Under the pieces are notes generated by a model. It ran no database searches, had not been told where the DNA came from, and saw only the letters and a program-made list of their open reading frames with translations. Positions 41,923-51,522 of a stretch of DNA of 64,000 nt are shown in pieces. Positions within the stretch are counted from its first letter, which is position 1, and the number at the start of each line of letters is the position of its first letter. The DNA is from Pseudomonadota bacterium (GTDB lineage: Bacteria; Desulfobacterota; Desulfovibrionia; Desulfovibrionales; Desulfovibrionaceae), in NCBI GenBank assembly GCA_023411815.1, contig JAEYOJ010000003.1, positions 1 to 64,000 on the forward strand, written 5' to 3'. The position numbers and the translations under genes are program-made.

Positions 41923-44717
41923 TGCACGAGCCCGTCGCCACTTACCGCCTGCAGCTTACCCCAGAGTTCGACTTCGCCGACGTAACCAAGGTTCTGGAAT
42001 ACTTGGCCAGGCTCGGAGTGAGCGACATCTACGCCTCGCCCGTGTTCAAGGCCAAACCCGGCAGCCAGCACGGCTACGATGTGGTGGACCCCTCCTGCAT
42101 CAACCCGGAGCTGGGCGACATGGAGGAGCTGGAAGCCCTGACGCGAAAGGCGCGCGGTCTCGGGCTGAGCTGGATTCAGGACATCGTGCCCAACCACATG
42201 GCCTACCACAAGGCCAACAGCATGCTCATGGATGTCATGGAAAGCGGCCCCAACTCGGCTTACTACCGCAGCTTCGACATTGATTGGCGGCACTCCTACG
42301 AACCCCTGCGCGGCCGGGTGCTGACCCCTTTTCTGGGCAAGATGTACGGCGAGGCCCTGGAGGCTGGCGAAATATCACTGCGCTACACGAGCAACGGCTT
42401 TCAGGTGGCCTACTACGACCATGAATACCCTCTGGCCATAGAAACCTACGCCGATGTGCTGGACCCGCTGCTGCGCCGCTTCGGCAAGAGCGCGGGCAAG
42501 GATTCCCACGACTACGTCAAGCTCCTGGGCCTGTCCTACGTGCTGCGCACCCTGCCTTCCATCGAGGAGGTCGCCGAGCGCCGCGACCAAGTGCGATTCG
42601 TCAAGGAACTGCTGACCGAGCTGCATGCCGGCAACGCGACGCTGCGTGCGCTGCTGGACGAGGAGATCGCCAGGTTCAACGGCGAGCCGGGCAAACCCGA
42701 GAGCTTCAACCGTCTGGACGACCTCCTGAAGCGCCAGCATTTTCGCATGTCTTTCTGGAAAGTGGCCACCGAGGAGATCAACTACCGCCGATTCTTCAAC
42801 ATCAACGAGCTCATCTCCGTGTGCGTGGAAGACCAGGACGTGTTCACATCAACCCACGGGCTCATCGTGGACCTGGTCCGCCGGGGCATCGTCCAGGGCT
42901 TGCGCGTGGATCACGTAGACGGGCTGTTCGATCCCGAAGGCTACCTCAAGCGCCTGCGGCGTTTCGCCGACCAGGCCTATCTCGTGGTGGAGAAGATTCT
43001 CCAGTTCGGCGAGGAGTTGCCCGAATCCTGGCCCGTGGCCGGCACCACAGGCTACGACTTCATGAACATGGCGGGCGGCGTGCTCTGCGCCACGGGCAAC
43101 AAACGGCGCTTCGAGCGCATCTACGCCCGCTTCTCCAATGCGCAAAAGGACTACCAGGAACTGGTCGCCCTCAAGAAGCGGCTCATCATCGGCAAGGAGA
43201 TGGGCGGCGACGTGGACAATCTGGCCCGTCTCATGAAGCGGGTAAGCGGCAGACTGCGTTACGGCAGCGACATAACCATGTTCGGCCTCAAGTGGGCCAT
43301 CGTGGAGGTCCTGGCGCGCTTTCCGGTCTACCGCACCTACATCAGTCCCTCGGGATTCACGGATCGCGACGGCGCGTACATCCGCGAGGCCATCGGCCGG
43401 GCGCGCAAGCATCTGCCCACGCACCGCTTCGAGCTGGACTTCATCGAGGATTTTCTGCTCCTGCGCCATTACGACAAGCTGCCCGACGAGGAGCGTCGGG
43501 GCTGGATGGAAGTTGCCATGCGCTTCCAGCAGCTGACCGGGCCGCTCATGGCTAAGGGTTTCGAGGACACCCTGCTCTACAACTACAACCGGCTCGTCTC
43601 GCTCAACGAGGTCGGCGGCAGCCCGGAGCGCTTCGGCGTGACCGTGAACGAGTTCCATGCCTTTTGCCGAGAGCGCGCCGAGAAATGGCCCCTGACCATG
43701 AACTCCCTGGGCAGCCACGACGCCAAGCGCGGGGAGGACGCCAGGGCGCGCATCTTGGTTCTCTCGGAGCTTCCGGGCGAGTTCGATGCCCGTTTAAAGG
43801 CTTGGCAACGCGCCAACCGCAAAGCCAAGACCTCCTGGCAAGGCGAGCGCTACCCGGACGAAAACGCCGAGTATTTCCTCTATCAGACGCTTCTGGGCAG
43901 TTACCCCATGGAGCCCAAGATGGTGGAGGCCTATCTGCCGAGGCTCAAGGACTACCTCATCAAGTCCGCCCGAGAGGCCAAGGTCCGCACGAACTGGATC
44001 GATCCCGACGAGCAGTACGAGAAATCCCTGCTCGCTTTCGCCGAAACCATCCTGACGCCAGGGGAAGCCAATCGCTTCCTGCCGGATTTCCTCGATTTCC
44101 TGCGCCAGGTGGCCTTCTACGGCCTGTTCAACACCCTGACGCAGACGCTGCTCAAGATCACCGCGCCGGGCGTGCCGGACTTTTATCAGGGCTCGGAGCT
44201 GCTCGATTTCGCCTTTGTGGACCCGGACAACCGCCGGCCTGTGGACTATCCAGCGCGGGTCTATGCCCTGGAAGCCATCACCTCGCGGGCCGAGCGCGAT
44301 GCAGAGGGACTTGCGGCCGAACTGCTGGATTCCATGCACGACGGCCGCATCAAGCTCTTCCTCGTCCAACGCGCCATGGCCGCGCGCAAGGCCCAGGCCG
44401 ACCTGTTCCGCCGCGGGGCCTATCTGCCGCTCAAGGCCAAGGGCGGTCACGGCGAGCGGGTCATCGCCTTCGCCAGACAACATGACGAGCTCGGCTGGAC
44501 CATCATCGCCGTACCGCGATTCCTGGCGGGCGTGGTCCAGCCGGGCAACCTGCCCCTGGGCGATGTATGGGCTGGTACGGATCTGGACCTGCCGGAAGGC
44601 GCTCCGATGGACTGGCGCGAGGCCATCACGGGAAGGCCGCTGCAGAGCAGCGACGGCCGCCTGCCGCTGGCCGAGGCATGGCGGGCCTTTCCGGGCGCAC
44701 TGCTCCTGCCGGCCTGA
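41922..44717 (+). CDS. treY: Maltooligosyl trehalose synthase
   Basis: The 931-residue GH13 enzyme starts MHEPVATYRLQLTPEFDFAD. It has the family-specific ASPVFKAKPGSQHGYDVVDP, DIVPNHMAYHKANSMLMDV, the nucleophile region LRVDHVDGLFDPEGYL, YLVVEKILQFGEELPESWPV (acid Glu) and SLGSHDAKRGEDARARI. It converts the reducing-end glucose of a maltodextrin into a trehalosyl unit, which TreZ then removes. ATG 41922 overlaps the previous stop by one base, giving translational coupling. The open frame extends 18 codons upstream inside the GH57 gene. Confidence 0.94.
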   Translation: MHEPVATYRLQLTPEFDFADVTKVLEYLARLGVSDIYASPVFKAKPGSQHGYDVVDPSCINPELGDMEELEALTRKARGLGLSWIQDIVPNHMAYHKANSMLMDVMESGPNSAYYRSFDIDWRHSYEPLRGRVLTPFLGKMYGEALEAGEISLRYTSNGFQVAYYDHEYPLAIETYADVLDPLLRRFGKSAGKDSHDYVKLLGLSYVLRTLPSIEEVAERRDQVRFVKELLTELHAGNATLRALLDEEIARFNGEPGKPESFNRLDDLLKRQHFRMSFWKVATEEINYRRFFNINELISVCVEDQDVFTSTHGLIVDLVRRGIVQGLRVDHVDGLFDPEGYLKRLRRFADQAYLVVEKILQFGEELPESWPVAGTTGYDFMNMAGGVLCATGNKRRFERIYARFSNAQKDYQELVALKKRLIIGKEMGGDVDNLARLMKRVSGRLRYGSDITMFGLKWAIVEVLARFPVYRTYISPSGFTDRDGAYIREAIGRARKHLPTHRFELDFIEDFLLLRHYDKLPDEERRGWMEVAMRFQQLTGPLMAKGFEDTLLYNYNRLVSLNEVGGSPERFGVTVNEFHAFCRERAEKWPLTMNSLGSHDAKRGEDARARILVLSELPGEFDARLKAWQRANRKAKTSWQGERYPDENAEYFLYQTLLGSYPMEPKMVEAYLPRLKDYLIKSAREAKVRTNWIDPDEQYEKSLLAFAETILTPGEANRFLPDFLDFLRQVAFYGLFNTLTQTLLKITAPGVPDFYQGSELLDFAFVDPDNRRPVDYPARVYALEAITSRAERDAEGLAAELLDSMHDGRIKLFLVQRAMAARKAQADLFRRGAYLPLKAKGGHGERVIAFARQHDELGWTIIAVPRFLAGVVQPGNLPLGDVWAGTDLDLPEGAPMDWREAITGRPLQSSDGRLPLAEAWRAFPGALLLPA

Positions 44718-44745
44718 GCTGTTCGCTCAGGCCGCCGGTTTTTTG
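44710..44745 (+). terminator. Rho-independent terminator of the trehalose operon
   Basis: The arms CCGGCCTGAGC (44710-44720) and GCTCAGGCCGCCGG (44726-44739) form a strong hairpin followed by six T. The left arm overlaps the treY stop codon. Confidence 0.85.
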
Positions 44746-44784
44746 GCTGGGAGAGGATGCAGCCCTCTCCCAGACCCACAACCG

Positions 44785-44806
44785 CCAGGGCGCGACGACG
44801 CCCTGG
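44785..44806 (-). terminator. Hairpin downstream of ribB
   Basis: CCAGGGCG (44785-44792) pairs with CGCCCTGG (44799-44806) around a six-base loop. No T-tract follows on the minus strand, so it is a weak terminator candidate for ribB. Confidence 0.4.
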
Positions 44807-44861
44807 ACCCGCGCATTTCGTTCGCGCCGCTCAAGGCAGCCCAGAATATCTCAAGCTCCGC

Positions 44862-45515
44862 TCACAGAAGCTGCCGCTCCAAGGATTTCCGATAATCAAC
44901 CAGGGCCTGCACTGTCAGGACCGGGATATCGTGCCGTTTGGCAAAGGCCCTGATCTCGGGCAGGCGGGCCATGCTCCCGTCCGGGTTGGTCAGCTCGCAC
45001 AGGACGCCGTACGGTTTGAGCCCGGCAAGGCGCATGAGGTCCACCGTGGCCTCGGTATGTCCCTGCCGTTCGAGCACGCCGCCCGGACGCGCCTGCAGCG
45101 GGAACATGTGCCCCGGCCGGTTGAGGTCTTCCGGCCTGGCGTCATCGGCGATGGCCGCTCGCACGGTGGTCAGGCGGTCGCGGGCCGAAACGCCCGTGGT
45201 CACGCCTTCGGCCGCCTCGATGGTCACGGTGAAGGCCGTGCCGTAGCGGCTCGAATTACGATCCACCATGGGCGGCAGATCGAGGGCGCGCACCTTCTCC
45301 TCCGGCAGGCACAGGCACACGATGCCGCTGCACTCGCGAATGAGCATGGCCATCTGCGCCTCGGTGAGGTGCTGTGCCGAGAAGATCAGGTCGCCTTCGT
45401 TCTCGCGCTGTTCGTCATCGACGACCAGCACGCCTCGGCCGTGGCGCAGGGAATCGAGTGCCCGTTGCACCTGTTCGAAGGAATGGCCGAAACGGTTTTG
45501 CAGAGTCTGATTCAT
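44862..45515 (-). CDS. ribB: 3,4-dihydroxy-2-butanone 4-phosphate synthase
   Basis: The 217-residue protein is a stand-alone RibB. It starts [20 protein letters not shown] and shows [20 protein letters not shown] (metal-binding Glu), [30 protein letters not shown] and [20 protein letters not shown], with [20 protein letters not shown] following. It makes the four-carbon precursor of riboflavin from ribulose 5-phosphate. GTP cyclohydrolase II is not fused to it, as it is in many bacteria. An FMN riboswitch lies in its leader, about 250 bases upstream of the start, with a dispersed repeat in between. Start 45515 follows AGGAGC; the longer upstream frame runs through the repeat. Confidence 0.95.
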   Translation of the reverse strand: MNQTLQNRFGHSFEQVQRALDSLRHGRGVLVVDDEQRENEGDLIFSAQHLTEAQMAMLIRECSGIVCLCLPEEKVRALDLPPMVDRNSSRYGTAFTVTIEAAEGVTTGVSARDRLTTVRAAIADDARPEDLNRPGHMFPLQARPGGVLERQGHTEATVDLMRLAGLKPYGVLCELTNPDGSMARLPEIRAFAKRHDIPVLTVQALVDYRKSLERQLL

Positions 45516-45650
45516 GGTAATGCTCCTGTGAAGCGGTTGCTTACCAGAATCAGGGCGCAGGATGAGACAGCTTGCCGGCTCGCACGATACGTGCCGGCAG
45601 CCTCGCGCCGGCAGGACGCCGGCGGCGGGGACGCCACCTGTCATGAGCAT

Positions 45651-45769
45651 ATTGCTTCTTAAGACGCCCGCTCCGGCGCCCGCGGCGCAAGTGAATTGCG
45701 CCTGCGCCGAAGCCAGCGGCAAACCATGCCGACGCATGGCTTGCAGAGCATTTTCAAAAGCAAATGCTC
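45651..45769 (+). repeat. Dispersed repeat, copy B: in the ribB leader next to the riboswitch
   Basis: This 119-base segment is about 80 percent identical to 20939-21059 in the same orientation. The second hairpin is kept with compensating changes: GAGCATTT (45746-45753) pairs with AAATGCTC (45762-45769). The first stem (GCTCCGGCGC with GCGCCGAAGC) is weakened. The copy lies on the opposite strand relative to the gene it precedes. It is transcribed as part of the ribB leader, directly after the FMN aptamer. Confidence 0.8.
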
Positions 45770-45924
45770 ATCCCTCTTCCATCCGGACTGTGACCGTCGG
45801 CCCTGGCCTCGCACCAGGTCTGCTGACCTCCCTCCACGTCGGAGGGAGCGCTCGCGGGCTCCCCGGCTCGCGCCGGAATACCGCCGGTGGGGAATTCCAC
45901 CCCGCCCTGAGGATAAGTCCGCGC
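45770..45924 (-). promoter_or_regulatory. FMN riboswitch (RFN element) controlling ribB
   Basis: On the minus strand the conserved RFN blocks occur in order: CAGGGCGGGGTGGAATTCC, ACCGGCGGTA, GAGCCCGCGAGCG, GCAGACCTGGTGCGAGGCC, GGGCCGACGGTCACAGTC and CGGATGGAAGAGG. The outer P1 strands CCTC and GAGG close the aptamer. It senses FMN and should reduce ribB expression when flavin is plentiful. No obvious intrinsic terminator follows at once. The first hairpin downstream is the one of the dispersed repeat. Confidence 0.93.
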
Positions 45925-46108
45925 AGTCTATGCCATTTGCCGAACGCCTTCAACAGGGAGACTCGGGCCGTCGGCTTTTCGCGCCGGAGCGCAACCTGGG
46001 GAATCTGCCCGACGGGCAAGGCAGCCTGCTCGCGCAAGGCAATCTATTGCCTCCCGCCTCGGCTCGTGTATGCTTGAAGGCTCCATGATAAACCTTGAAG
46101 GAGGGGCC

Positions 46109-46312
46109 ATGCTCAGGGTCTATCTACGCAACCTGACCACCGGCGAGGAAGAGAGCGTTCCGGACGAGGAGTTCCTGCTCTGGGAAGGCAAGATCAGTTC
46201 CGAGCAGTGGGAGGAGATCCAGGAAGGCGACGAAGTGCTGCTGGCCCAGACCCATGGCGAGACAGATCGGGAGCCTGAGCCGCTGTTCGAGGTCGTGGCG
46301 CGGGACGAGTAG
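46109..46312 (+). CDS. Small acidic protein, hypothetical
   Basis: The 67-residue acidic protein starts MLRVYLRNLTTGEEESVPDE, contains WEGKISSEQWEEIQEGDEVL, and has no membrane segment. GAAGGAGGGGCC lies directly before the ATG at 46109; two upstream in-frame ATGs have weaker sites. No family is recognised. It is convergent with the radical SAM gene, six bases apart. Confidence 0.7.
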   Translation: MLRVYLRNLTTGEEESVPDEEFLLWEGKISSEQWEEIQEGDEVLLAQTHGETDREPEPLFEVVARDE

Positions 46313-46318
46313 GGCCCG

Positions 46319-47986
46319 TCAAGGAGTGGTCGAGAAGACTCCGCACAGCCTGCACCGCTCGCAGCCCTCGGGCGGACAGGGCGGCGTGTTGCGCTCTTCC
46401 TTGTAGCGCTGCCACTCGCGCCACAGGTGCTCGCGGCCTACGCCGGGGTCCACGACCTCCCAGGGGAAGGCTTCGTCCTTGTCGCGCTCGCGGTCGAGCA
46501 CTGAGGAGAAATCCACGCCCGTTTCGCGCAGGGCCTTTCGCCAGCCGCCTAGGCGCGCGGCAGCCAGCAGGAAGTCGAAAGCCTCCGGCCCGCTGCGCGA
46601 CAAATAGCCCTGCAACCGCGCACCGAAAGGCGAGTCCGCCGAAATCTTGAGCCCTCGCAAGGGCTTGGCCATGGCCTTGACCCGCGCCACCATGGCGTCG
46701 AGCTGTTCATCCGTGGCCATGGGCGCCCACTGGAAAGGCGTCCAGGGCTTCGGCACGAGCTGCGACAGGCTCAGGGTGATCAGATCCAGGCCCTTGCTGC
46801 GTTTGCCCTTACCCTCCTCACGCGCGCGCTGGATATCACCCAGGAACTGACCCAGCTCCTCGTAATCCTCGTCCGTCTCACCGGGCCAGCCCACGATGCA
46901 GTAGACCTTCAGGTGGTTGACCGTGTGTTCCGCGCACAAGCGCACGGCGTTGAGGAAATCCTCCTCGCGCAGCCGTTTGTTGGCCGCCCGGCGCAGTCTG
47001 CGGCTGGGCGCCTCCAGGGCCAGGGTGATGGTGCGCAGCCCGCTGTGGCGCAGGAACTTGAGGAAATCCGGGGTCACACCGTCGGCGCGGATGGAGGACA
47101 GGGAAAACTTGGTGCCGCGCTCCCTGAGCCAGGACAGGAAGTCCATGAGCTGCGGCCAGTCCGTGAGCGCCGTTCCCACCAGGCCCACCTTGGGCGGATT
47201 GGCCGCCTCCACGATGGCCTTGAGCTCGTCCAGTTCGGCGTGGCGCGGCGGGCGGTAGATGAAGCCGGCCGCGCAAAAGCGGCAGCCGTAAGGGCAGCCG
47301 CGGTTGACCTCCAGCAGGAGCATGTCCGCGAACTCGGCCTTGCCGCTGATGAAGCAGGAATAGGCCGGATCGTTCAGACGGCGGCCGCCGCCGGACACGG
47401 CCCGGTGCACCGGTGTGGGGCTGACTCCCGGCACCCAGACACCCGGTTCGGCCGCGACCTCGCGCAGGAACTCCTGCTTGGGCCTGCCGGCCAGGGCGGC
47501 GAGGCGCATGCGATCCATGATCTCGGCCAGGCCGGCTTCGGCCTCGCCGATCCAGAACAGGTCCACGCAGGGCGCCATGGGCGTGGGATTGAGCCAGGCC
47601 AGCGGCCCGCCCGCGAGGACCAGCGGCCACTGCGGGCGGTCGGCGGAGCGGGCGGGCAGGCCGGCCGCCTCCAGGGCGCGCAGGACCGTCGCGAACTCCT
47701 CCTCGAAGGTCAGGCTCAAGGCGATGCAGGGGAAGTCCGACAGCGGCGCCCCGGAATCTGCCGAGACCGGCCCAGCGCCATGGGTGTCCTCAAGGAAAAA
47801 GCGCTCCACGGCGAAGCCGGGCCGCGAGGCCAGCATGCGGTATACCGCCTGCCATCCAAGGCCGGACAGGGCGAAGCGTACCGGGCCTGGAAAGGCCAGC
47901 GCAACTGGCAGCCGCCCTCCCCGTTCGGGAACCTGAGGCTGCCGACGGCCAAGATAGAAGTACGCGCGTTCGAATTGCTCGCTCAT
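46319..47986 (-). CDS. Radical SAM protein with N-terminal B12-binding-like domain
   Basis: The 555-residue protein has a Rossmann-like N-terminal domain (ALSLTFEEEFATVLRALEAA, LAGGPLAWLNPTPM) of the kind seen in B12-dependent radical SAM enzymes. The radical SAM core carries the cluster motif CPYGCRFC (C231, C235, C238). EVNRGC before it, GTALTDWPQL and LKVYCIVGWPGETDEDYEEL are typical of the YgiQ/elongator-like branch. A Cys-rich C-terminus (CPPEGCERCRLCG) may hold zinc or a second cluster. The substrate is unknown. It is separated from ftsZ by a strong hairpin. Confidence 0.87.
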   Translation of the reverse strand: MSEQFERAYFYLGRRQPQVPERGGRLPVALAFPGPVRFALSGLGWQAVYRMLASRPGFAVERFFLEDTHGAGPVSADSGAPLSDFPCIALSLTFEEEFATVLRALEAAGLPARSADRPQWPLVLAGGPLAWLNPTPMAPCVDLFWIGEAEAGLAEIMDRMRLAALAGRPKQEFLREVAAEPGVWVPGVSPTPVHRAVSGGGRRLNDPAYSCFISGKAEFADMLLLEVNRGCPYGCRFCAAGFIYRPPRHAELDELKAIVEAANPPKVGLVGTALTDWPQLMDFLSWLRERGTKFSLSSIRADGVTPDFLKFLRHSGLRTITLALEAPSRRLRRAANKRLREEDFLNAVRLCAEHTVNHLKVYCIVGWPGETDEDYEELGQFLGDIQRAREEGKGKRSKGLDLITLSLSQLVPKPWTPFQWAPMATDEQLDAMVARVKAMAKPLRGLKISADSPFGARLQGYLSRSGPEAFDFLLAAARLGGWRKALRETGVDFSSVLDRERDKDEAFPWEVVDPGVGREHLWREWQRYKEERNTPPCPPEGCERCRLCGVFSTTP

Positions 47987-48038
47987 GACCGAAGACTACC
48001 TGTCCGGATCTGAGCGGGCAATCCGCCGCCATGTGGCA

Positions 48039-48068
48039 GCGCGGAGGCGGGTTCGCCCGCCTCCGCGC
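48039..48068 (-). terminator. Hairpin after ftsZ
   Basis: A perfect 13-bp GC-rich stem (48039-48051 with 48056-48068) encloses a four-base loop, CGAA on the minus strand. It lies 27 bases beyond the ftsZ stop. There is no T-tract, but the position fits the end of the dcw transcript. Confidence 0.65.
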
Positions 48069-48094
48069 CATGAGGATGCCGGCGCAAGGCGAGC

Positions 48095-49336
48095 CTAGTC
48101 GGCCTGCCTGCGGATGAAAGCAGGTATTTCGAACTCCTTGTCGGATTCGTCCTCATCGAAGATGAAATCCTCTTCCGCGCTGGCGGCCTTGCTCCTGCTC
48201 ATGGGCATCTCGGGCTGATCCTTGCCGGCGTTCCCCTGGTGACGCAAGAACGCCGGAGTGCTCAGGTCCTCCATGGACAAGCCGGAGATCGAAGCCATAC
48301 GCGGCTTGCGCGGGCGCAGGCTCGGAGCCTGGCGCAGCTGGGTGACCTTCTCCTTGTCCTGGGCGGGCGCCGTGGGCATATCCTTCTCGATGCCCGTGGC
48401 GATGACCGTGATGCGCATTTCGTCGGCCACGCTCTCGTCGAAGACCGTGCCGAAGAAGACCTGCGCATCCTCGTGGGCCGCGCTCTGCACCGTGCTGGCC
48501 GCCTCGCTGACCTCGTCGATGGTCATGTCCGGGCCGCAGGTGATGTTGATGAGCACGCCCCTGGCGCCGTCGATGGACACGTCCTCCAGCAGCGGGCTGG
48601 TGATGGCCTTCATGGCGGCTTCCTTGGCCCTGCCCTCGCCGCGGGCGATGCCCGTGCCCATCATGGCCAGGCCGGATTGGCCCATGACGGCCTTCACGTC
48701 GGCGAAGTCCAGGTTGATGAGGCCATGGACCATGATCAGGTCGGAGATGCCCTTGACCGCGTAGTACAGCACCTCGTCGGCGCGCTTGAGCATGTCCAGG
48801 AAGCTGGCCTTCTTGGAGGCGATGGACAGCAGGCGGTCGTTGGGTATGGTGATGAGCGAATCCACTTCATTGCGCAGTTCGCGGATGCCCTGCTCGGCGG
48901 CCTGCAGCCTGCGCTTGCCTTCGAAGTAGAAGGGCTTGGTGACCACGGCCACGGTAAGTGCGCCGGCTTCCCGGGCGGCCCTGGCGATGACCGGGGCAGC
49001 GCCGGTGCCCGTGCCGCCGCCCATGCCCGCGGTGACAAAGACCATGTCCGCGCCGCTGATCACGTCGCGGATCTGGTTGATGGACTCCTCGGCAGCCTTG
49101 CGCCCCTTCTCCGGATCGGCTCCCGCGCCCAGGCCCCTGGTCAGGGCGTCGCCGAGCTGCAGCTTGAACTCGGCCTTGGAGCGGTTCAGGGCCTGGATAT
49201 CCGTGTTGGCGGCCACGAAGGACACGCCCTTGAGCCCTGACTCGATCATGTTGTTGATGGCGTTTCCGCCGCCGCCTCCCGCGCCGATCACCTTGATCTG
49301 CGCCGTGGACTCGCAGACGATCTCAAGCTTTTCCAT
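48095..49336 (-). CDS. ftsZ: Cell division protein FtsZ
   Basis: The 413-residue tubulin homologue shows [20 protein letters not shown], the GTP-binding signature [15 protein letters not shown], and ANTDIQAL near the N-terminus. The C-terminal conserved peptide [11 protein letters not shown] anchors FtsA. A variable linker of about 70 residues precedes it. It polymerises into the Z ring. ATG 49336 has GAGGAGG upstream; ATG 49357, seven codons earlier, also has a weak site. It is the last gene of the dcw cluster, 69 bases after ftsA. Confidence 0.96.
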   Translation of the reverse strand: MEKLEIVCESTAQIKVIGAGGGGGNAINNMIESGLKGVSFVAANTDIQALNRSKAEFKLQLGDALTRGLGAGADPEKGRKAAEESINQIRDVISGADMVFVTAGMGGGTGTGAAPVIARAAREAGALTVAVVTKPFYFEGKRRLQAAEQGIRELRNEVDSLITIPNDRLLSIASKKASFLDMLKRADEVLYYAVKGISDLIMVHGLINLDFADVKAVMGQSGLAMMGTGIARGEGRAKEAAMKAITSPLLEDVSIDGARGVLINITCGPDMTIDEVSEAASTVQSAAHEDAQVFFGTVFDESVADEMRITVIATGIEKDMPTAPAQDKEKVTQLRQAPSLRPRKPRMASISGLSMEDLSTPAFLRHQGNAGKDQPEMPMSRSKAASAEEDFIFDEDESDKEFEIPAFIRRQAD

Positions 49337-49405
49337 GGCATCCTCCTCTGTACCCATGAGCGGCTCCCTACAGCCGCTGCATTGTCGCTAGCGCTTCCGT
49401 ATGTG

Positions 49406-50632
49406 CTACTTGATATCCGTGAACCACTTGCGCATCCTACCCAGGATGCGGTTGAACACATTGGCGTCCCTTATGCGGAAACTCTGTCCCGCCCCTTCCT
49501 TTTCGGCTCCGTAAAGAAGCAGGCCCACGGCCGTGGCGTACATGGGGCTGTCCACCACATCCTTGAGGCCGCCCACGTTGTTCGGATAGCCGATGCGCGT
49601 GGGCAGGTTGAATATCTGCTCGGCCATCTCCTGCAAGCCCTGGATGAGCGAAGTGCCTCCCGTGAGCACCACGCCCGCGGCGATGGAGTTCTTGAAGCCC
49701 GAGCGGACGAGTTCCTGGTCGAGCAGCATCAGGATCTCCTCCACGCGCGGCTCGCAGATCTCGGCCAGAACCTGGCGCGAAAGCTTGCGAGGCTCGCGCC
49801 CGCCCACGCTGGGCACCTCGATGATCTCGTCGCCGCGCACCATGTCCGCCAAGGCGCTGCCGTATTTTATCTTGATCTTCTCGGCTGCGAGCATGGGCGT
49901 GCGCAGGCCGAAAGCTATGTCGTTGGTGAGGTTGGCTCCTCCAAGGGCGAGCACGGACGTGTGCTTGATGGCGTCGTTGGAGAAGATGGCCAGGTCCGAG
50001 GTCCCTCCGCCAAGGTCGATGAGCGCGACGCCGATCTCGCGCTCCTCCTCGGTGAGTATGGCCTTGGCCGAAGCCAGCGATTCCAGTGCGATATCGGCCA
50101 CATCCAGGCCGGACCGGTGGCACGAGCGCACGATGTTCTGGGCGCTGGTCACCGCTCCGGTGACGATGTGGACCTTGACCTCCAGGCGTACGCCGGCCAT
50201 GCCCAGCGGGTCGGCGATGCCGCGCTGGTCGTCCACGATGAACTCCTGGGGCAGGATGTGGATGACCTCGCGATCCAGCGGAATGGCTACGGCCTTGGCC
50301 GCGTCGATGACCCGCTCGACATCCTTGGCCGATACCTCGCCGCCCTTGACCGCGATGACGCCATGGCTGTTGAAGCCCTTAATATGGCTGCCCGCGATGC
50401 CCGCGTAACAGGAGCGTATCTCGCAGCCGGCCATGAGCTCGGCCTCTTCCACGGCCTTCTTGATGGACTGCACGGTCTGCTCGATGTTGACCACCACGCC
50501 CTTGCGCAGGCCGTTGGAGGGGCATGTACCCACTCCCACGATATCCACTCCGCCCGGGGACGGCTCCCCAACCACGGCGCAGATTTTGGTGGTCCCGATG
50601 TCTAGGCCGACTATGAGCTCGGATCTGGCCAT
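49406..50632 (-). CDS. ftsA: Cell division protein FtsA
   Basis: The 408-residue actin-like ATPase begins MARSELIVGLDIGTTKICAV (phosphate-1). It has VALIDLGGGTSDLAIF (phosphate-2) and ITGAGV-type adenosine loop GVVLTGGTSLIQGL. The C-terminal amphipathic helix FNRILGRMRKWFTDIK is expected to bind the membrane. It tethers FtsZ to the inner membrane and recruits later division proteins. GAGGAG precedes the start. Confidence 0.95.
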   Translation of the reverse strand: MARSELIVGLDIGTTKICAVVGEPSPGGVDIVGVGTCPSNGLRKGVVVNIEQTVQSIKKAVEEAELMAGCEIRSCYAGIAGSHIKGFNSHGVIAVKGGEVSAKDVERVIDAAKAVAIPLDREVIHILPQEFIVDDQRGIADPLGMAGVRLEVKVHIVTGAVTSAQNIVRSCHRSGLDVADIALESLASAKAILTEEEREIGVALIDLGGGTSDLAIFSNDAIKHTSVLALGGANLTNDIAFGLRTPMLAAEKIKIKYGSALADMVRGDEIIEVPSVGGREPRKLSRQVLAEICEPRVEEILMLLDQELVRSGFKNSIAAGVVLTGGTSLIQGLQEMAEQIFNLPTRIGYPNNVGGLKDVVDSPMYATAVGLLLYGAEKEGAGQSFRIRDANVFNRILGRMRKWFTDIK

Positions 50633-50694
50633 TGGGTCTACTCCTCAGGATTCCTCAGCATGAAGTACGTTCCATTTTCCGCTTGCACACACGC

Positions 50695-51522
50695 TCACTG
50701 CGCCAGGCCGGGCATCGTCACCCAGACCTTGTCGCCCCGTGAACGCATGCCCGTGACCCGCTCACGCTCGCCCCGCTTGCCCAGGTCGGCCCAGACAAGG
50801 GCCAGGCGTGCAAGCCCCTCTCGCCAGTCGTCCAGTTCGGTGGCCAATGTCAGGCCCTCCATGTCCAGCCGCAGCAGGAGCCCACGCTCGGGATCGGCGG
50901 TGATCATGGCCACCTGCTGCATTCCAAAGAAAAATTCATTGCGTTGCGCACTCTCCACCAGAACCTGCAGCTGGTCATAAAAACGTTCCGCGCCGGGGCG
51001 CACATCCAGCACGGGCAGGGAAGCGAAACGTTCGGCCACCAGCTCCTCGATGGGCCGACCGTCCGGACCGGCGTAATATAAATGTTTGCCTTGCCGGACC
51101 CAGAAGGCTGCCTGCCGCTCCTGGAGAACAATCCGCAGGGCGTCCGGCAGCTCGCGTCGAATCGAAACCTGTTCGACCCACGGATTCGCCGCCAGGCGCG
51201 CTTCCATGTCGCTGATGTTCAGGGCCAGGACGTTCTGGCCCAGGCTCACTCCAGTCAGTGCCACCACGTCGGAAACGCTGAGCCGCTGACTGCCCTCGAT
51301 CCCCACGCTGCGCAGCGTGAAGTACGGATGGGTCGTCACGACCCGATAAGCGATGAGCAGCAAGAGGCCCACTCCAGCCATGGCCGCCACCAGCAGCGAC
51401 CCCACGATCACGCGTCCGAACTGCACCCTGCTCCAGCGCAGCACGTCACCCGGCCGCGTATCGCGGAGCAGATCGCCGAGCAGTCTGCGCCGGCGCTGCC
51501 TGTGCAATGGGAGCGCGCTCAT
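50695..51522 (-). CDS. ftsQ: Cell division protein FtsQ
   Basis: The 275-residue protein has a basic cytoplasmic tail, one membrane helix (about 39-62, VIVGSLLVAAMAGVGLLLLI), a POTRA domain (YFTLRSVGIEGSQRLSVSDV) and an FtsQ beta domain (VEQVSIRRELPDALRIVL). It scaffolds the FtsQLB complex in the periplasm. Its start overlaps the murB stop by four bases. Confidence 0.92.
   Translation of the reverse strand: MSALPLHRQRRRRLLGDLLRDTRPGDVLRWSRVQFGRVIVGSLLVAAMAGVGLLLLIAYRVVTTHPYFTLRSVGIEGSQRLSVSDVVALTGVSLGQNVLALNISDMEARLAANPWVEQVSIRRELPDALRIVLQERQAAFWVRQGKHLYYAGPDGRPIEELVAERFASLPVLDVRPGAERFYDQLQVLVESAQRNEFFFGMQQVAMITADPERGLLLRLDMEGLTLATELDDWREGLARLALVWADLGKRGERERVTGMRSRGDKVWVTMPGLAQ

Noticed and set aside
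45516..45737. Upstream extension of ribB through the dispersed repeat
   Set aside because: The repeat also occurs elsewhere in a non-coding context, and RibB begins at MNQTLQ with a ribosome site.
45696..46088. Plus-strand frames opposite the FMN riboswitch
   Set aside because: They overlap a structured RNA element and have no homology or ribosome sites.
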